The notes beneath the pieces were generated by a model that ran no database searches, had not been told where the DNA came from, and worked only from the letters and a program-made list of their open reading frames with translations. Position numbers and translations under genes: made by a program. From Amaranthus tricolor (taxonomy: Eukaryota > Streptophyta > Magnoliopsida > Caryophyllales > Amaranthaceae): DNA of 64,000 bases. This document shows, in pieces, positions 59,986-64,000 of this stretch. The stretch's first letter is position 1. Each line of letters opens with the position of its first letter. The stretch covers positions 22,154,565 through 22,218,564 of the forward strand of contig NC_080049.1 of assembly GCF_026212465.1 (NCBI RefSeq), in the 5' to 3' direction.

Positions 59986-62618
59986 CTATTCGTCTTCGTC
60001 ATCATCATGTGGTTGATATTGATTAGATGCTTCCGCTGACTCTCCTCCTGACGATGATGAAGTTGTATCCATCATCATCCATGGATCATCATCGTCGTCT
60101 TGATCATCATCGTTCCTTAGTCCTTGTGTTCGTATCTCCGCTTGGTCCCAATCTTTCTTGCAAACACATATTTGAATACTATGTGGAGCAAGACGAGATC
60201 GCTTTTCGTCCAAAACTCTTCTACCTGCACTAAAAGCAGACTCCGACGCAATAGTTGACGCGGGAATTGCAAGGACATCCTTTGCAATTCTCGATAAAAT
60301 GGGAAATTTAACAGATTTTTCTTTCCACCACTCCAAAATATTATAGACACTTGGGTCTATTTCAAAGTGGTGTTTTAGATAACTATCTAGTTCTAAAAAT
60401 GTGGTCGAGGAAGAAGAAGATCCTACAAAACTATCATCTTGCGTCATTATGTTAGCAATTACTGAATTATAGAAAGAGGGACGAGCCGAAACGCTAGCAC
60501 GCCTAGACATATCGCGTTTCGGGTTATATACACTAGCGTAAAATTCATACAGTTCAGCTAAATATTTTTTACATGTTCCGACATAATAAGCTACATCGGA
60601 AGACGGGCGATCTAACGCTTGATAATAAAATCCTATTACTTTGGTTAGGACCTCGGTTTTAAAACGTGGGTCCAAAATGGTTGCGATTCCATAAATGTAA
60701 GGAAAATCGGTAAAATATGATTTCCATTTTTCCATCATTTCAGCAAGAATCGGCCTTAATTGTGGGTTAGTATCTTCTTGTGTATGTTTAAGCAGGTGAT
60801 AAAAAATAGTAATACATTCACTTATTACTAAGTGAACGTTCGGTTCATAAACATAAGAAAAAATCTTAGTCGCGTGGTCATACGCTTCTAATATGTTATG
60901 TACACCTATTGCTAATTCCCAAGTTTCATCAGCTATGAAACTATCTGTACACTCACTATATAGTTGTGTTATTACTGGGCGATAAGCAATCGCCTTTCTT
61001 AATAAATCGTTCGTTGACCCCCAACGTGTAGGAGTATCTAATGACCAATACACTTTTTTAAGTTGGTATTGGTCACATAATTGTTTATATCTTCTTTTAA
61101 TCTTTCCGATCCTAAGCCATTTTACTATATCCCTAATTGGTTCTAATAATTCACTTAATTGTTTTATACCTACTTGACAAGATAAGTTAACTATGTGCGC
61201 ACAACAACGTATGTGTAATAAGCTACCCCCAAGGATTAAACTAAAGGCGGGTTCGTTAAATAAAAGTTCTATACATTTTATGTTTGCGGTTGCATTATCT
61301 GTTGAACAACAAAATATTTTATCTAATAAGTTCCATTCCCTACATATCTCTATTAATCTATATTTTATGTTTTCGCCGGTGTGTCTTTCTGGCATAGTCT
61401 CAAAAGCAATTATTCTTTTTTGAATAATCCAATTTCGATCTATCCAGTGTGCTGTTACACACATATAAGATTCTAAATGTGGGGGAGCAGACCATATGTC
61501 AGTTGTTATGCTAACCCTACCATTAAACGATTTAAACATTTCAACTAGGTCATAGCGCATTGATTCGTATAATTTAATTGTTCGTCTTTTAAGAGTGTTC
61601 CTAGGGATTGCTCTAAATTGTGGTTGCAATTGTTGTCTAGTGAGATGCTCATATGCCCTACTTTCACCGTGGTTAAAAGGCAATTCATCGCAAATTACAT
61701 ACCTAGAAAATTCATCAATCATGTCATTACGATTATATCTAAAAGGCATACCTGTGTTGGGAATGTCCCATTGTGTCTGTCGGCTTCCACTTGTGGTCCC
61801 GCTGCCGCTTGATGCATGAGTTTCTTTTGTGATTCCATGCTTCTTTGCCAAATGTTTGTTAAAAGATCCCGTTCCACCACCTAACACGTATTCACAAAAC
61901 ACAATAAATAAATGTTTATAAAATATGAATATATAATGTATGAATGTATTATGTATGTATAAAAAACTTAAAAAGTATTTACCTCTGGCGAAATTGTATG
62001 AAACTAAGGGCTTTACTCCTTGACTTTCACAAATTTGACAAGTGCATAGGAACATATCTGGATTCTCGGTTGGTTCTTTTGTGAAATACGACCACACATG
62101 TGAAACAGCTCTACCACTAGAAGGTGGCATTGCCGGAAAAGGTTGTCTTACTGGTTCATCTTCATCTAAATAAATAATTTAAAATTATAAAACTATAATT
62201 AAATAAATAAATAATTTAAAGTTTAATTAATTTGAAGAATAAAATTATAAAACTAACCGATAGTTTGGAAATTGACTCGTTTACCACGAGCTTGTCTTTG
62301 TTGTTGTTGTTCTCCTTGTTCTTCATCTGATCTTGTTGATGACTGTCGAGATATATGTACCCCAATTGGGGTCGTTGGTTCTTCTTCTTGTTCTTCTTCT
62401 TCTTCAATTTGTATATCTTTTTCCACTTCTTCTGCATATTGATGTAACTCCGGGTCGTACCCTTCCGGATAATTAGGTTCATAATTATAATTACTAATGG
62501 AGGGTGTTGTTGATACCGACGGAGTAGAAGTGGCCTTTCTTTTGGAGGAACTGGAACCTCCTAATGATTTTGCCACTTTAGTAACTTTTTTTGTGGCTTT
62601 TTTCAAAAATGAAGACAT
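59986..62618 (-). CDS. hAT transposase (BED zinc finger, RNase H-like core, hAT dimerisation domain)
   Basis: Cuts and joins the element's ends in the nucleus. Exons 62618-62258, 62165-61983 and 61880-59986 join with GT-AG introns to 2439 bases: 812 residues plus stop. Order: lysine- and serine-rich N-terminus with an acidic and glutamine-rich stretch (about 75-115); a BED zinc finger with Cys163, Cys166, His191 and His196; the RNase H-like core with Asp309 in TTDIWSAP and Asp376 in CSTDNA, and an insertion-type CCAHIVNL motif; TPTRW near 468; and the hAT dimerisation region about 673-758, with Glu728 in IASESAFSAGRRVL, the best candidate for the third acidic residue. The tail is very acidic (DDDQDDDDD). 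The second intron (61982-61881, 102 bases) falls inside the finger, is a multiple of three and lacks stops, so an unspliced message also stays open. Start: the first ATG after the TATA box, conserved in the decayed copy. No disabling lesion seen. Confidence 0.9.
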
Positions 62619-62826
62619 GATTGATAGTATAGAAGTAAAAATAGAAATATAGAATTAAGAAATAAATAAATGATTAATTATGTAACTAACTAAATTAAGA
62701 AATAATTAGAAGACTAATTATGTAATTAAGAGAATAATTGCGTAATTAAAGAATTAAGTAGAGAGAGTAAGTAGAGAGAGTAGGAGAAGAGATGAGTTGT
62801 GAATGAAAATGATTGAAAGTGATGAG

Positions 62827-62834
62827 TATTTATA
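62827..62834 (-). promoter_or_regulatory. TATA box of hAT transposase gene
   Basis: TATAAATA on the minus strand, about 210 bases before the ATG; conserved in the decayed copy. Confidence 0.65.
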
Positions 62835-62874
62835 GGATGGATTCCAACGGCTCTCTAACGGCTAGTTTGGCTCA

Positions 62875-63220
62875 ACGGTTCCACGGAACCGGTGGGCCGG
62901 TTCAACCGGACCGGTCCCGGTTCCGGTTCCGGTTCCATGGAACCGTTGAGCCGGTTCAACCGGACCGGTCCCGGTTCCGGTTCCAGAACCGGTTCCATGG
63001 AACCGTTGGACCGGTTCTCCCGGACCGGTTCCGGTTCCAACCCGCGGGTTTTTTGGCCCGGTTCACGACGGTTTTTTCCGGCGGTTTCACGGTTCCGGCG
63101 ACTTTTTTCCGGCGGTTTCACGGTTTCGCGGTTCGGGGCGGTTCGGAACCTGTCGCAAACGGTTCCGGTTCCGGTTCCGGTTCCAAGCGGTTCGGGACCG
63201 GTTCGGTTCCGGGTAACCCG
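62875..63220. repeat. hAT subterminal array, promoter side
   Basis: Alternating GGAACCG and CGGTTCC units, GGTTCAACCGGACCGGTCCC being repeated three times with changes. Longer than the array at the other end (about 345 against 185 bases). It also lies between the TATA box and the terminus, so transposase binding there might affect transcription. Confidence 0.75.
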
Positions 63221-63245
63221 CCCCGTGGCCATGCCTATTCACAAG

Positions 63246-64000
63246 TGACCAGTTAAACAAGATCAAAAAAAACCAATCAGTAGGTAACTGTCAACTGTTG
63301 AACTTCTCAATCTCAATAGATTTAGGAGGACGGTTCCAGTGATACTACAATAAGTAACTCGTGGGAGGCTATAATTTTTGATATACTATGTATAATATCA
63401 ATTTAGGGGATATTTGCCTAGAATAATTACCAACTTCTATCTATAGTAGGCTCTATTTGACAAAAAAAAATAAAGTTAAATTAATAGTTGAACAAAAGTT
63501 TATATTATTTTAGAAGAATACAATCCTAAGTTGGTAATCCTATAATTTATGATTAATTAAAAGTTGGTGTTATTGTAGGGAAATCAATTAAAATTTGTAT
63601 TATTCACTGTAAAGTTTTATTCGGGTTGTGGGGTTAATTTTAGGACTTTTGGGTCAGTTTGAAATCGGGTTTGGCATCCATATTATTTTTTACATAATTA
63701 TACATCATTTTTGAAATTAGATCAAATCGAATTCGGGTACAAGATTGAATACATTTTGGGTCCTCAAATCTGTTTTAAATATCTCTAATTCATAGTAATT
63801 TTTCTTTTACCTCTAATTCATACTAATTTTTTTTATAAAGTAGGTCGAAGTAATAAAAATAAATGAAAATTGAACCATAGACTTGCTCTAACACTCGTTC
63901 ATTTTACTTCTTCCACTATGTCTGTGTTTTTGACATTTGTTCAACTGATAATAGTCCAATAAAAATAAAATAATAAATATAATAATAATAATGGATAAGC
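63246..64000. other. spacer, nothing firm
   Basis: AT-rich, with GAAATCGGGTTTGG and AATTCGGGTACAAG motifs near 63650-63760 that recall hAT-remnant text elsewhere in the window, but no ends. No gene recognised. Confidence 0.4.

Larger units (their letters stand above)
59422..63237 (-). mobile_element. full-length autonomous-type hAT transposon
   Basis: 3816 bp. Starts TAGGCATGGCCACGG and ends CCGTGGCCATGCCTA, a perfect 15-base terminal inverted repeat. It is flanked by perfect 8-bp repeats TTCACAAG at 59414-59421 and 63238-63245. GC-rich subterminal arrays of GGAACCG/CGGTTCC lie at about 59445-59630 and 62875-63220. Between them is one minus-strand, three-exon transposase gene with its own TATA box, all apparently intact. 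The deletion derivative at 40734-41627 and the decayed copy at 55502-58152 belong to the same family. Confidence 0.95.

Overview
The window looks like an AT-rich, transposon-dense stretch of a plant nuclear genome, most likely a eudicot. The evidence is plant-type hAT, CACTA and Tourist-like DNA transposons, Ty1/copia and Ty3/gypsy remnants, a Cassandra (5S rRNA-bearing) LTR and one interrupted plant TPR/RPAP3-like gene. The exact species cannot be read from the sequence. No intact host gene was found. The only coding unit that looks intact is a transposase.

Layout. 0-3 kb: a patchwork of LTR fragments, a gypsy chromodomain remnant and a stray copy of a host-gene exon. 4.9-12.1 kb, minus strand: an RPAP3/TPR5-like gene of which eight exons can be followed with matching phases. 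It carries two in-frame stops in one exon, a third stop at a conserved tryptophan position in the last exon, and two damaged splice donors, so it is a pseudogene here. Its largest intron holds a degenerate LINE and a complete small hAT element. 13-17 kb: two gypsy integrase fragments face each other around a segment holding the gene's N-terminal exon in the opposite orientation, which suggests an inversion. 17-26 kb: copia, gypsy gag and Sirevirus-like pieces, and a composite of an unrelated short LTR, a primer-binding site and a Cassandra LTR.

26-55 kb is mostly AT-rich sequence with many small elements whose ends and target-site duplications can be read: three CACTA-type MITEs, three Tourist-like MITEs (one nested in another MITE), a family ending in GAGACGGTCTC-like repeats, and a candidate solo LTR of about 4.4 kb that contains a 976-bp hAT element flanked by a perfect 8-bp duplication.

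The most coherent system is one hAT family present three times: a full-length copy (59422-63237) with an 812-residue, three-exon transposase, an internal-deletion derivative (40734-41627), and an older decayed copy (55502-58152). Each has matching terminal inverted repeats and an 8-bp target-site duplication. All three share GGAACCG-rich subterminal arrays and a tRNA-like, B-box-containing segment downstream of the transposase gene. The full copy could in principle mobilise the deletion derivative, because their ends are nearly the same.
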